A stretch of DNA of 64,000 bases. Source: JAJDUF01 sp965214295 (GTDB taxonomy: Bacteria > Chloroflexota > UBA11872 > UBA12225 > JAJDUF01). Position 1 is the first letter of the stretch, and every line of letters starts with the position of its first letter. This document shows positions 1 through 8,218 of the stretch, one piece after another. Below the pieces are notes generated by a model. That model saw nothing but the letters and a program-made list of their open reading frames with translations. It had not been told where the DNA came from and did no database searches. Where the stretch lies: positions 2,852,001 to 2,916,000 of the forward strand of contig OZ243944.1 in assembly GCA_965214295.1 (NCBI GenBank). The letters are read 5' to 3'. The position numbers were made by a program, and so were the translations under genes.

Positions 1-588
1 GGTGATGAGGACGGGGCAGCCGAGGGGCTGATAGAGGACGGCGGCGTGCTCCGCAGCCGCGCGGCGATCCGCGCCGAGCACTACCCGGTCGGGGTGCAGG
101 AAGTCGGCGACGGCCGAGCCTTCACGCAGGAACTCCGGGTTGGCTACCACGTCGAAGGACACCTTGTCCCCCAGCTCACGGTCCAGAATATGGTCAACGC
201 GATCACCGGTCCCAATCGGCACCGTGCTCTTGGTGATGATGGTGGCCGGATGCCGCAGGACCTTGCCGATGCTGGCGGCTGCCTGCCGCACGTAACGGAG
301 GTCCGCTTCACCCGTCGGGCCGGCCGGGGTGTTGACGGCAATGAAGATAAACTCGCTGTCGCGCAGCGCGTCGGCGTAGGACGCGGTAAACGAGAGACGA
401 CCGGCACCGGCGTTGCGTCGGACCAGCTCCTCAAGACTCGGTTCGTAGAGCGGCAGCACACCGCGGTTCAAGTCGGCGATCTTCGCTGTATCGATGTCGA
501 GACACACCACTTGGTTGCCAAGCTCGGCAAAACACGTGCCGGTCACCAAGCCAACGTAGCCGGCGCCAATAACCGTAATGCGGTTCAT
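1..588 (-). CDS. UDP-glucose/GDP-mannose dehydrogenase family protein, N-terminal part
   Basis: The gene begins inside the window and runs off its left edge, so only the first 196 codons are seen. The protein starts MNRITVIGAGYVGLV: a Rossmann GxGxxG loop at residues 8-13 followed by an acidic residue (D31) at the end of the second strand, as expected for NAD binding. Further on there are the family blocks VNTP (about residue 88) and NPEFLREGSAVADF (about 151-164). Family members oxidise a UDP- or GDP-sugar twice to the uronic acid for polysaccharide or cell-envelope synthesis. The catalytic cysteine lies in the part not seen, so substrate (UDP-glucose versus GDP-mannose or UDP-ManNAc) cannot be fixed, although overall similarity favours UDP-glucose 6-dehydrogenase. 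The ATG is preceded by a GTGAGG sequence. Confidence 0.93.
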   Translation of the reverse strand, partial: MNRITVIGAGYVGLVTGTCFAELGNQVVCLDIDTAKIADLNRGVLPLYEPSLEELVRRNAGAGRLSFTASYADALRDSEFIFIAVNTPAGPTGEADLRYVRQAAASIGKVLRHPATIITKSTVPIGTGDRVDHILDRELGDKVSFDVVANPEFLREGSAVADFLHPDRVVLGADRRAAAEHAAVLYQPLGCPVLIT

Positions 589-758
589 GCTCGGACTACC
601 TCACTGGGGATGAATGCTGCGAATGCTTACCCCTGACAGAGAGCGGCAAGAAACGCCGCCCTCCATCAGCGTACCAGGCGAGCAGGTCATCTATGTGGTT
701 CAGGGGATGGCTGGGCAGGGCACTAGAGGGTAGGTCCAACGGACTACAACCCCGTCGG

Positions 759-1016
759 TTAGGGCGTGGTCACATTCAACTCCGGCCACGGCAAGGGAAG
801 CGGCAAGCCTCGTGCCCCGGCAGTAGGACGATGGCGGGAGAGCAGCGCTGCCCAGCGGCAAGCCGATTCGACCGATGGCAGTCCCGCGACTTCCCGCCGG
901 CCGTCAACGTAGAGGGCATACAAGTCCCGGCCACCCGGCCCCACATAGGACGCCAAGGACCAGCCCGGTGGGAGATCATCTACGGCCGGCGGGAAGCGGT
1001 CTTCCACTGTCATCAT
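759..1016 (-). CDS. small hypothetical protein
   Basis: Unrecognised 85-residue protein. The chosen ATG (MMTVEDRFPPAVDD) has a GAGGGG sequence 8 bases upstream; an earlier ATG at 1043 adds nine residues but has no such site. The sequence has a folded-domain look in its middle (W, aromatic and aliphatic residues spread through residues 18-60) and a proline-rich tail. It is divergent from the small gene at 1261. No domain is recognised, and the possibility that it is a chance frame in GC-rich DNA remains. Confidence 0.42.
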   Translation of the reverse strand: MMTVEDRFPPAVDDLPPGWSLASYVGPGGRDLYALYVDGRREVAGLPSVESACRWAALLSRHRPTAGARGLPLPLPWPELNVTTP

Positions 1017-1066
1017 CGTCACCGCCCCTCGATGCGACGGCACCCTCTGGCCCGGTCATACTCCCT

Positions 1067-1140
1067 ATGACTCCTGAACGAGTCACCGCGGCCTAAGTTA
1101 CAGCGGCCTAGCGGAGAAATGATTTATCGTGAGTGACTCA
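1067..1140. promoter_or_regulatory. two short inverted repeats just upstream of a promoter (candidate operator)
   Basis: TGAGTGACTCA (1130-1140) is a 5+1+5 dyad ending six bases before the -35 hexamer at 1147. A second inverted repeat, GACTC-N6-GAGTC, lies about 55 bases further upstream. Their position suggests protein binding that controls the promoter; this is inference. Confidence 0.35.
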
Positions 1141-1146
1141 TAGTAT

Positions 1147-1175
1147 TTGACAATATCGCCATGATAGGATATGCT
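1147..1175 (+). promoter_or_regulatory. sigma70-type promoter
   Basis: TTGACA (1147-1152) and TATGCT (1170-1175) are separated by exactly 17 bases, the best consensus promoter noticed in the window. Transcription would start near 1182 and give a leader of about 80 bases before the ATG at 1261. The leader holds two small hairpins, GGCCGC-N6-GCGGCC and CGGTT-TAT-AACCG, the second directly before the ribosome site. Confidence 0.75.
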
Positions 1176-1260
1176 ACGCTCAACTCCAGGAATGGCCTGG
1201 GGGTTCCACTCAGAGGAGGGCCGCAGAGGAGCGGCCGGTTTATAACCGGGAGGATGACCG

Positions 1261-1593
1261 ATGGAGGTCGGCGCAGCGTGGGCACCGCCAGTTCCGAATG
1301 GGCCAACGCCACCTAATACGGTGCGAACCGAACCGGGTCGGGGAGATGACCCCGCCGGATTGGTGCGGCAAATCCTGGGGGTGGGCGAGAGCACTTGCCG
1401 ACAAATCACCAAGCCCGCCCCTGAAAAGGAACCGGCACCAAGTTCCTTCTACCGTTGCACCGTACCGGACGGACACTGGCGAGGGCTCCCGGCGCTGTAT
1501 CGGCAGTTGCGCGGACAAGGGTATCGCTTCGATATGACCCGCGTACCCGGCGGTGACCAAGAGCTACGTATCTGGCCACAGCGTCGTGGCTAG
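1261..1593 (+). CDS. small hypothetical protein with its own promoter
   Basis: 110-residue protein of unknown function. The start has a GGGAGG ribosome site seven bases upstream, a consensus promoter about 85 bases upstream and a 9-bp hairpin just after the stop codon, so it looks like a one-gene transcription unit. The N-terminal 50 residues are proline-rich and probably disordered. Residues 57-107 look like a small alpha/beta domain (SFYRCTVPDGHWRGLPALYR and following). No signal peptide or membrane segment is seen and no family is recognised. Confidence 0.55.
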   Translation: MEVGAAWAPPVPNGPTPPNTVRTEPGRGDDPAGLVRQILGVGESTCRQITKPAPEKEPAPSSFYRCTVPDGHWRGLPALYRQLRGQGYRFDMTRVPGGDQELRIWPQRRG

Positions 1594-1595
1594 GT

Positions 1596-1617
1596 GATTC
1601 GCCACCGCTGGCGAATC
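1596..1617 (+). terminator. hairpin after the small gene
   Basis: GATTCGCCA-CCGC-TGGCGAATC forms a perfect 9-bp stem with a 4-base loop starting two bases after the stop codon at 1593. There is no T-run, so it could be a weak or Rho-assisted terminator, or an mRNA 3' stabiliser. Confidence 0.45.
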
Positions 1618-1933
1618 AGTCGCACGGGGGCATGGTGCCCTCGTCGCCCAGCAGAGGAGGGCCGTGGCCGGTGACAGGCATCCGGCCATGGCTCACCCCT
1701 GGGGCTTATGGAGAACGCACTACCGGCACCGCACCCCCACACGGCGGGCAGAGACCCGGCCCATCGCCATAGCCGAGTCGGCGGCTGGCTGGTAGACTGA
1801 GGCCAATCGTCCGCAGCAGTGTGTAGATGTGCCTCAGCCGATCCGCGTGACACCCTCCGAAAGTGCCACCCCGGACCCGGCCCCCGCTCTTTCCCTTGGA
1901 GCCTATCCCGGCAGCGGTGCTTTCCAGGGCGGC
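1618..1933. other. intergenic region
   Basis: No convincing gene on either strand. The sequence AGAGGAGGGCCG near 1653 repeats a stretch of the leader of the gene at 1261. An in-frame GTG at 1829 could extend the next gene by 35 residues, but that extension is low-complexity and lacks a ribosome site. Confidence 0.5.
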
Positions 1934-2713
1934 ATGGTGACAAGCTCTCGCATGCTCCTCGGTGGCGTCGCAGTGGCCTACGACCACGCAGGAGACGGAG
2001 TGCCCATCATGGTGCTCCATGGCTGGGGCAGCCAGGCTGCCGCCGTGCGACCAATTGTTGACTGTCTCGGGGATCGTTGGCATGTCTGTGCTCCCGACCT
2101 GCCGGGGTTCGGCGCCAGCATGGCCCCACCGGAAGCCTGGAGCGTCCACGACTATGCCGCCGTCGTCCGGGCGCTGATGGAGCGCTTGGACATGAGCGCA
2201 GCACACGTCATCGGTCATTCTTTCGGTGGCCGCATTGGGATTGTGCTGGCTGCGGAATCTCCGGCGATGGTACGGCGGCTCATCCTGGTGAATAGCGCTG
2301 GCGTGAGGTCCCCCTACGGCTGGAAAGACCGGCTGCGGACCGCCGCTATACGTGGTGGCCACCAGGCGCTCGCGGCCACCGGGCCGTTCGACGCCGGCAG
2401 TTGGCGAACCCGGCTGCGTGCCTGGGCCGCGGAGCGCTTCGGATCGGACGACTACCGCACTGCCGGACGATTGCGGCCCACGCTCCTCCGGGTGGTCAAC
2501 GAAGACCTGCACGCGCTGCTGCCGGCTATCCAAGCGCCCACACTCCTAATCTGGGGAGATCGGGATCGTGAGACGCCGCTGGCACAGGGGCAGTTGATGG
2601 CGCAGGCCATCCCGAATGCCAGACTGGAGGTATTCTCCGGCGCCGGGCACTATTCGTACCTTGATCGGCCGACCGAGTTCTGCGCCCTGGCGCGATCTTT
2701 TCTAAGCTCGTAG
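1934..2713 (+). CDS. alpha/beta hydrolase
   Basis: Alpha/beta-hydrolase fold protein of 259 residues from the ATG at 1934. It has the oxyanion-side HGWG block near the N-terminus, the nucleophile elbow GHSFGG (Ser about residue 96), a likely acid in WGDRD (about 209) and the catalytic histidine in GAGHYS (about 239). No signal peptide is seen, so it is probably cytoplasmic. It ends six bases before murF and is followed by mraY, so it belongs to a wall-precursor operon; its substrate is unknown. The start is uncertain: a GTG at 1829 gives 294 residues, but the domain begins just after 1934. Confidence 0.88.
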   Translation: MVTSSRMLLGGVAVAYDHAGDGVPIMVLHGWGSQAAAVRPIVDCLGDRWHVCAPDLPGFGASMAPPEAWSVHDYAAVVRALMERLDMSAAHVIGHSFGGRIGIVLAAESPAMVRRLILVNSAGVRSPYGWKDRLRTAAIRGGHQALAATGPFDAGSWRTRLRAWAAERFGSDDYRTAGRLRPTLLRVVNEDLHALLPAIQAPTLLIWGDRDRETPLAQGQLMAQAIPNARLEVFSGAGHYSYLDRPTEFCALARSFLSS

Positions 2714-2719
2714 CGGCTC

Positions 2720-4375
2720 ATGAGCAGCATCAACTTGCCCGCCGCTCTCTGGCTCATCGCTGCCGCGGCATCCGCGGTGTGGCTGGCGGCCGGCTGGCGG
2801 TGGCTCGTGCGTTTGCTCCACATGCTCCAAGCCGGGGGCTACTACCAGCGCTACTTTTTCCGCTGGCTGCTCCAAACCGGCCGACGCCACCAAATCATCT
2901 TCACCACAGCGTTGCTCCTCCCACTGCTGACCGTTGGTCTCCAGGCCGCGCTGTGGCCAGCTTGGCTCCCGCTGCTTGGTCTTGCAGCCTGGGGAATCAT
3001 GGGTCTGCTCCGGCTGCTACGCTTTCGGCCCCCCCCGGCCAAGCACCCGCTCCGCTGGACGACAAAGGCGCTGGCGTTAGCAACGCTGGTTTGTCTCCAG
3101 GTCCTGCTGTTAGCGGTGGTACTCGCGGTTGTCGGCTTCCAGCTAGGCGGCGCGAGCGGCGGCGCAGTGGGCCTCAGCCTGGGCCTTGCCGCTGGCCTGG
3201 CCCTGCTCCCGGCACTGCTGCCCGTGGCGACGCTCATCGTGTGGCCGGGGCAGGCGCTAGGAGCCGCGCTGCTCTTGCAGGCAGCGCGGCGCAAGCTGCG
3301 GGCAAGCAACGCTCGCGTCATCGGAATCACCGGCAGCTACGGCAAGACCAGCACCAAGGAGTTCGTGAGTACGCTCCTCGCCGCCCGCTACCGTGTACTG
3401 AAGACACCGGAGAGCTACAATACCGCCCTAGGTATCGCGCGGGTGCTGCTGCACGATCTTTGCCCCGACCACGACTACATAGTGGTCGAGTTGGGTGCGT
3501 ACAAACCGGGCGAAATCCGCCGCCTGTGCCAGTTGGTCAGGCCGCGGATCGGGGTCCTAACAGCCATCGGACCGCAGCACCTAGAGCGATTTGGCTCCCT
3601 CGAACGCATTGCGGCCGCCAAGTACGAGCTAATCGAGTCGCTGCCCGCGGATGGTGTGGCGGTGTTCAACGCGGACGACCCACGCTGCCGGGCCTTGGCG
3701 ACCCGGACGGCCGGGCAGGTCATCCGCTACAGTGTGCAGGAGCCGCCAGGACCGGACGTGAACCTGGCGGCCGGGGAAGTCAAGCACGGTCAGCGGTGCG
3801 CGAGCTTCACAATCCAAGACGACGGCGGCGGCACGCAGCCGGTCACCGTCCCCCTGCTGGGGCTGACGAACGTGAGCAACGTGTTGGCAGCGGCGGCAGT
3901 GGCCCGGCTTTGCGGGCTGTCCCTGGCCGAGGTTGCCAGCGCGGCCCGCGACATCGAGCCGGTGCCGCATCGCTTGCAGCCGCTTGACGGAGATGGCGGC
4001 GTCCTAGTCATTGACGACGCCTACAATTCCAATCCGGTCGGGGCCGCGGCGGCGCTTGACGTGTTGGCAGCCGTGCCCGGCCGACGCAAGGTACTGGTGA
4101 CCCCAGGGATGGTAGAGCTTGGCGAGCGCCACGAGGTCGAGCACAAGACGCTCGGCCGGCGCGCCGCCGCCGTCTGCGATACTGTGGTGCTGGTCGGACC
4201 GCACCGCACCGCGCCGATCCTCGCCGGACTACGGGCCGCGGCGTTCCCGGCCGAACACGTCATAGTGGTGGCCAGCCTGGCCGAGGCCACGGCACACCTG
4301 TCCACCCTGCTCGGGCCTGGTGACGTCGTGCTGTTCGAGAATGACCTGCCTGATACCTACGACGAGGCCACGTGA
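2720..4375 (+). CDS. murF: MurF-like Mur ligase with N-terminal membrane domain
   Basis: Adds D-Ala-D-Ala to the UDP-MurNAc tripeptide, by family. The ligase part starts near residue 195: ATP loop GSYGKTST (205-212), ELGAYKPGE (257-265), IGPQHLERFGS (283-293), the AKYEL block with the lysine usually carbamylated in Mur ligases (about 301), VFNADD (315-320), the N-rich LGLTNVSNVLAAAA block and DDAYNSNP. Residues 1-190 are not part of normal MurF (about 450 residues): they hold around five or six hydrophobic segments, so the enzyme is probably anchored in the membrane. It lies between the hydrolase (6-bp gap) and mraY (111-bp gap). The ligase motifs are convincing; the role of the membrane part is inference, and a specialised Mur ligase of another substrate range cannot be excluded. 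Confidence 0.88.
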   Translation: MSSINLPAALWLIAAAASAVWLAAGWRWLVRLLHMLQAGGYYQRYFFRWLLQTGRRHQIIFTTALLLPLLTVGLQAALWPAWLPLLGLAAWGIMGLLRLLRFRPPPAKHPLRWTTKALALATLVCLQVLLLAVVLAVVGFQLGGASGGAVGLSLGLAAGLALLPALLPVATLIVWPGQALGAALLLQAARRKLRASNARVIGITGSYGKTSTKEFVSTLLAARYRVLKTPESYNTALGIARVLLHDLCPDHDYIVVELGAYKPGEIRRLCQLVRPRIGVLTAIGPQHLERFGSLERIAAAKYELIESLPADGVAVFNADDPRCRALATRTAGQVIRYSVQEPPGPDVNLAAGEVKHGQRCASFTIQDDGGGTQPVTVPLLGLTNVSNVLAAAAVARLCGLSLAEVASAARDIEPVPHRLQPLDGDGGVLVIDDAYNSNPVGAAAALDVLAAVPGRRKVLVTPGMVELGERHEVEHKTLGRRAAAVCDTVVLVGPHRTAPILAGLRAAAFPAEHVIVVASLAEATAHLSTLLGPGDVVLFENDLPDTYDEAT

Positions 4376-4486
4376 CGGTGTACACCGGGCAAGTACCGTT
4401 GGCATTTCCCTGTCCTGTCCACCCGATTGCGGCCTGCGCCGCAATGGCGAGACGCTGGAGGCGCTGAGACGGTTCCGAGGTTGGTC

Positions 4487-5461
4487 ATGACCGAAACGTT
4501 AGCTACAACCTTGCTGGTGTGCTTGGCCGCGCTGATCGCAGCGCCGGGATTGATCCGCGGCCTCCGGAGCCTCGGTCTCCGAACCCTGCACCGACTGAAG
4601 ACGGACCGCGACAATCGAGCCTTTCTCCGGCTCCACGAGCACAAGAGCGGTACGCCGGTGGGTGGCGGCTTGCTGATGATCGTTGCCGGGGCCGGGACCG
4701 CAGCACTCGTCCTCGAAGGCTGGTCCCAGGTGGTGGTGTTGACCGCGCTGCTCGCCTTTGCCGCGCTTGGACTAGCCGACGACGTGTCCAAAGGCCTGGC
4801 GCGCGCCGGTATCTGGAGAGACGACCTACCGGCCCTGCCGCGCTTCGCGGTCCAGTGGCTCATCGGCGGAATCCTCGCCGTCGCCCTCTGGCGAGGGCTA
4901 GCCATACACACCATCCACGTGCCCTGGCTCGGTAGCCTCGATCTAGGTTTCGGCTATGTCCTACTGGCAGCGTTCGCCATCGTGATCACGGTCAACGCCG
5001 TTGCCGTGACGGACGGTCTCGACGGCCTGGCCGGCGGCTTGGCGGTGATCGCCTTGGGCGCGCTCCTGGCGGTCGCGTTGCTGCGTGGCCGTACCGACCT
5101 CGCCGTCGTCTGCGGCGCACTGATCGGCAGCACGCTGGCCTTTCTATTCTTCAACGCACACCCGGCACGGATTTTCATGGGCGATGTCGGCTCGCAGGCG
5201 CTCGGTGCGGCGCTTGTGGTCATCGCCCTCCTGCTCGACGTGCTGATTCCGTTCGCCCTCCTGGCCGGCGTGTTCATCGTCGAGCTAAGTACGAGCCTCA
5301 TCCAGATCGTGGCCCTGCGGCTCGGCCGCCGCGTATTCCGGATTGCGCCCCTCCACCACCACTTCGAGGCCCTGGGCTGGCCGGAGACGCAGATCACACA
5401 CCGTTTCTGGCTGACGGGCATCGTGCTCGCGCTCGGCGCCCTCCTGTTAGCCAGCAACTAA
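4487..5461 (+). CDS. mraY: phospho-N-acetylmuramoyl-pentapeptide transferase
   Basis: Polytopic membrane enzyme (324 residues) that transfers phospho-MurNAc-pentapeptide to undecaprenyl phosphate to form lipid I. Diagnostic blocks are seen: LGLADDVSK in the first cytoplasmic loop, VTDGLDGLAGGL (an Asp-rich motif), ARIFMGDVGSQALG, and the MraY-specific PLHHHFEALGWPE near the C-terminus. The histidine triad separates it from WecA-type relatives. ATG at 4487 follows a GAGG site by six bases; a TTG at 4427 is also in frame. Its stop codon TAA (5459-5461) is exactly the target duplication of the adjoining insertion element, so the coding region has not been disrupted. Confidence 0.94.
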   Translation: MTETLATTLLVCLAALIAAPGLIRGLRSLGLRTLHRLKTDRDNRAFLRLHEHKSGTPVGGGLLMIVAGAGTAALVLEGWSQVVVLTALLAFAALGLADDVSKGLARAGIWRDDLPALPRFAVQWLIGGILAVALWRGLAIHTIHVPWLGSLDLGFGYVLLAAFAIVITVNAVAVTDGLDGLAGGLAVIALGALLAVALLRGRTDLAVVCGALIGSTLAFLFFNAHPARIFMGDVGSQALGAALVVIALLLDVLIPFALLAGVFIVELSTSLIQIVALRLGRRVFRIAPLHHHFEALGWPETQITHRFWLTGIVLALGALLLASN

Positions 5462-6312
5462 GAGCCTGTGTGAGAAGGGTAGACTGGTGGTAGATTAGGG
5501 GATATGAAGAGGAAACCATACCCCAGCGATCTGACCGCGGCCCAGTGGCAGGTACTGGCCCCGTTGCTGCCCGCGGCCAAGCCCGGGGGGCGGCCCCGCA
5601 CGGTAGACCTGCGGGAAGTGCTCAACGGCATCCGCGATGTGCTCCGCAACGGCTGCACGTGGCGGGCACTGCCGCACGACCTCCCCCCTTGGGGCACGGT
5701 CTGGTGGTACTTCCGCACTTGGAGACAAGACGGTACCTGGGAACACCTCCACGACACGTTGCGCCCCCGGGGCCGGCAGGCGGCGGCGCGCGACCCTACC
5801 CCCAGTGCGGCGATCATTGATAGCCAATCAGTCAAGACGACGGAAAAAGGGGGCCCCGGGGCTATGATGCCGGCAAGAAAGGGAACGGACGCAAGCGCCA
5901 TATCGTCGTGGATACCGTGGGGCTGCTGTTGGCCGTCGTCGTGCATCCGGCGGCGATCCAAGCCCGGGACGGGGCCAAGCTGGTGAGCAACCAGTTGCGG
6001 GGCCGGTTTCCGCGCTTGCGTTTGATCTGGGCGGACGCGGGGTACGCCGGACAGTTGGTGGCCTGGGTCCAGGCGCGCACAGCCTGGGTGCTGGCGATTG
6101 TCCGGCGACCCCGGGGCTGCTCGCGGTTCGAGGTCCGGCCCCGGCGCTGGGTGGTGGAGCGCACCTTCGGCTGGTTGGGACGCAACCGGCGGTTGAGCAA
6201 GGACTACGAGGCCTTGCCCGCCAGCACGGAGGCGTGGATCCACCTGGCGATGCTGCACCGGATGCTCCGGCGGCTACAACCCACCTGATCGGCCTTCTCT
6301 CACAGGCTCTAA
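5459..6312 (+). mobile_element. IS5-family insertion sequence (IS427-like group) with TAA target duplication
   Basis: The element proper is 5462-6309 (848 bp). Its ends are 17-bp inverted repeats GAGCCTGTGTGAGAAGG (5462-5478) and the complement at 6293-6309 with one mismatch. Directly outside them is TAA on both sides (5459-5461 and 6310-6312), a 3-bp duplication that fits the TNA targets known for this group. The left TAA is also the mraY stop codon. Ends and duplication are all present, which points to a fairly recent insertion. Confidence 0.92.
5504..6288 (+). CDS. IS5-family transposase in two frames
   Basis: DDE transposase of the IS5 family. The first frame (5504-5986) gives the N-terminal domain (LTAAQWQVLAPLLP, GGRPRTVDLREVLNGI) and the first catalytic Asp block IIDSQSVKTT. 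The rest, GYDAGKKGNGRKRHIVVDT then WADAGYAG and the C-terminal ERTFGWLGRNRRLSKDYE block with the catalytic Glu, is read one base back and ends at 6288. The frame change must occur around 5843-5860, in the run GGAAAAAGGGGGCCCCGGGG. Many IS427-group elements make their transposase by programmed -1 frameshifting, so the run may be a slip site; a single-base deletion that inactivated the gene would look the same. Confidence 0.88.
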
Positions 6313-6701
6313 GCAAGCGGCGCTGGCCTCAATGCGTGTCTCGATGGTGGACCGGAGTGTGGCCAGGTCCGCTTCTGTGGTTGCTCGGAGCCAGGGCCTT
6401 TCCAAAGTCGCCGCCAACCCGGTCATTCTGAGCGGAGCGAAGAAGCTCGCCACGTGGGAGCGACCCGGCGCGGAGTGTCCCTTGAGCGGAGCCGGAAGGC
6501 TCAGAGCCTGCCCCTGGCTCGAACCGGGGGTGACAATGGAAAGACCCTGGCCCGGAGCGTGTCGAGGCCGGCCTCAAGCCTGACGAGACCGTCCCGGACG
6601 CCGAGAGTGAGCCGCGCCGTTTGGTATAACTATCCGGCGTTCCCCGGCCCCAGCGGTCCCGGCCGATTTTGGCCCTACCCCATACTCTCAAGCTGCGTGC
6701 A
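6313..6701. other. intergenic region between IS and ddl
   Basis: No gene seen. It holds one copy of a dispersed repeat at 6393-6445 and further GAGCGGAGC-type degenerate arms to about 6530. The ddl start has no strong ribosome site upstream. Before the IS inserted, mraY and ddl were separated by this stretch only. Confidence 0.5.
6393..6445. repeat. dispersed intergenic repeat, copy 1
   Basis: About 52 bases here (AGGGCCTTTCCAAAGTCGCC ... GAGCGGAGCGAAGAA) recur in inverted orientation at 58195-58246 with about two differences. It includes the TCATTCTGAGCGGAGCGAAG motif. Confidence 0.8.
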
Positions 6702-7892
6702 ATGACAACACAACGCTTACGTGTCGGTGTGCTCTTTGGCAGCCGGTCGGTAGAGCACGATGTCTCCATCGTGACGGCGGTGCAGGCGATGGCGGCCATG
6801 GACCGCGCCAAATACGAGGTCACCCCGATCTATGTCACCAAAGAAGGACGGTGGCTAACGGGGGAGGCCCTAGCCCACCTCGATACCTACCGCGACCCTC
6901 AGGGCCTGAAGCCGGCGCTCCGGGCCTACCTCGGCCCGGAGCCGCAGGATGGCGTGCTGGTACAACGCCGTAGCTGGGGGCGGCGCTTCCTGCGCCAGGT
7001 GCAGGAGCTGCGGCTCGACGTTGCCTTTCCCTGTATGCACGGCACACACGGCGAAGATGGCACGCTCCAAGGCTTGCTGGAGCTTGCCAACGTGCCCTAC
7101 GTCGGTTCCGGCGTAGTCGGCTCGGCGGTGGGAATGGACAAGATCATCATGAAGGCCGCCTTTGCCACCGCCGACCTGCCGCTCCTGCCGTATCGCTGGT
7201 TCCGGCGGTCGCAGTGGGAGAACGAGCCGGAAACGGTGCTCGCGCAGATCGAGCGCGCGCTGACCTATCCACTGTTCGTCAAGCCGGCCAACTTGGGATC
7301 GAGCATCGGCATCTCGCCAGCGCGGAACCGCGACGAGCTTGAAGCGGGACTGGCCATCGCAGCACAATACGACCGGCGGCTCTTGGTCGAGCAGGCGCTG
7401 GAGGGCGCCATCGAGATCAACTGCTCCGTCCTGGGCAACGACGACCCGCAGCCATCGGTTTGCGAGCAGCCCGTTCCCTGGGCAGAGTTCCTGAGCTACG
7501 AAGACAAGTACCTGCGCGGCGGGGGCAAGGCAGCCGGCATGGCGAGTATTGACCGGCGTATCCCGGCCCCCATCCCGGACCAGCTCACCCAACGTATTCA
7601 GGCGGCCGCCGTGACAGCCTTTCGCACGACGGACTGCGCTGGTGTGGCCCGCGTTGACCTGCTGGTGGATGAGACCGCCGCGGCATTCTACATCAACGAG
7701 ATCAATACGATTCCTGGCTCGTTGAGCTTCTACTTATGGGAAGCGAGCGGATTGAGCTTTCCGGAGTTAATTGATCGCCTCATCGCGCTCGCGCTGGAGC
7801 GACACCAGGACAAGCAGCGAACCGTCATGACGTTCGATTCGACCGTCCTCACCCACGCTGCGGGCAGCAGCCTCAAGCAGGGTGGCGCATAG
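6702..7892 (+). CDS. ddl: D-alanine--D-alanine ligase
   Basis: ATP-grasp enzyme (396 residues) that makes the D-Ala-D-Ala dipeptide used by MurF. The N-terminal block VGVLFGSRSVEHDVSI, the CMHGTHGEDGTLQGLLEL block, YVGSGVVGSAVGMDK, the ATP-grasp KPANLGSSIGIS and the Mg-binding INEINTIPGSLSFYLW are all present. The ATG at 6702 matches the normal N-terminus of the family; a TTG 33 bases earlier is in frame. It is longer than E. coli Ddl (about 306) because of a segment after the first strand-helix units and a C-terminal tail, as in VanA/Ddl-type long forms. Context: it completes the murF-mraY set, from which an IS now separates it. Confidence 0.95.
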   Translation: MTTQRLRVGVLFGSRSVEHDVSIVTAVQAMAAMDRAKYEVTPIYVTKEGRWLTGEALAHLDTYRDPQGLKPALRAYLGPEPQDGVLVQRRSWGRRFLRQVQELRLDVAFPCMHGTHGEDGTLQGLLELANVPYVGSGVVGSAVGMDKIIMKAAFATADLPLLPYRWFRRSQWENEPETVLAQIERALTYPLFVKPANLGSSIGISPARNRDELEAGLAIAAQYDRRLLVEQALEGAIEINCSVLGNDDPQPSVCEQPVPWAEFLSYEDKYLRGGGKAAGMASIDRRIPAPIPDQLTQRIQAAAVTAFRTTDCAGVARVDLLVDETAAAFYINEINTIPGSLSFYLWEASGLSFPELIDRLIALALERHQDKQRTVMTFDSTVLTHAAGSSLKQGGA

Positions 7893-8218
7893 CCCGGTGG
7901 GCCGGATGAGCCAAGCCACTAAGAACGCCGCGGAGGACTTCCGCTCGTCCCTTTCACGGTGACGATCAAGAAGGCGACAGCAGCGACCAGCACAGTCGCA
8001 CCTTGCAGGACATCGGCAACAAACATACGCGGTGTACCCCTCTGTCTTCCTGAACGAAGGGCACCCTGTTTGGTGGTGGCCGCCACCGCCGGGGTCGTGC
8101 AGAGAGGATTAAACTCTAGTCTGGCCCGGCACTCTCAACTGCATCATCCGTCATTCCGGCGCAAGCCGGAATCCAGCAGACGCCGGAGTGACAAGGCCGG
8201 ATGAAGGTGACATCAGAG
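7893..8218. other. intergenic region
   Basis: No gene supported. It carries a palindromic repeat at 8150-8176 and otherwise nothing recognised. Confidence 0.5.
8150..8176. repeat. REP-like palindrome
   Basis: GTCATTCCGGCG-CAAG-CCGGAATCCAG: inverted repeat TTCCGG/CCGGAA around a short loop, flanked by GTCA on one side and TCCAG on the other. Member of the dispersed family also at 11420, 13177, 20428, 36889, 45007, 52030, 56611 and 60076. Confidence 0.8.

Noticed and set aside
46..636. Plus-strand open frame of 196 codons
   Set aside because: It is the antisense shadow of the UDP-sugar dehydrogenase gene, whose minus-strand protein has full family motifs.
2779..3987. Plus-strand open frame overlapping murF in another frame
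   Set aside because: Ala/Arg/Pro-rich shadow; murF frame has clear motifs.
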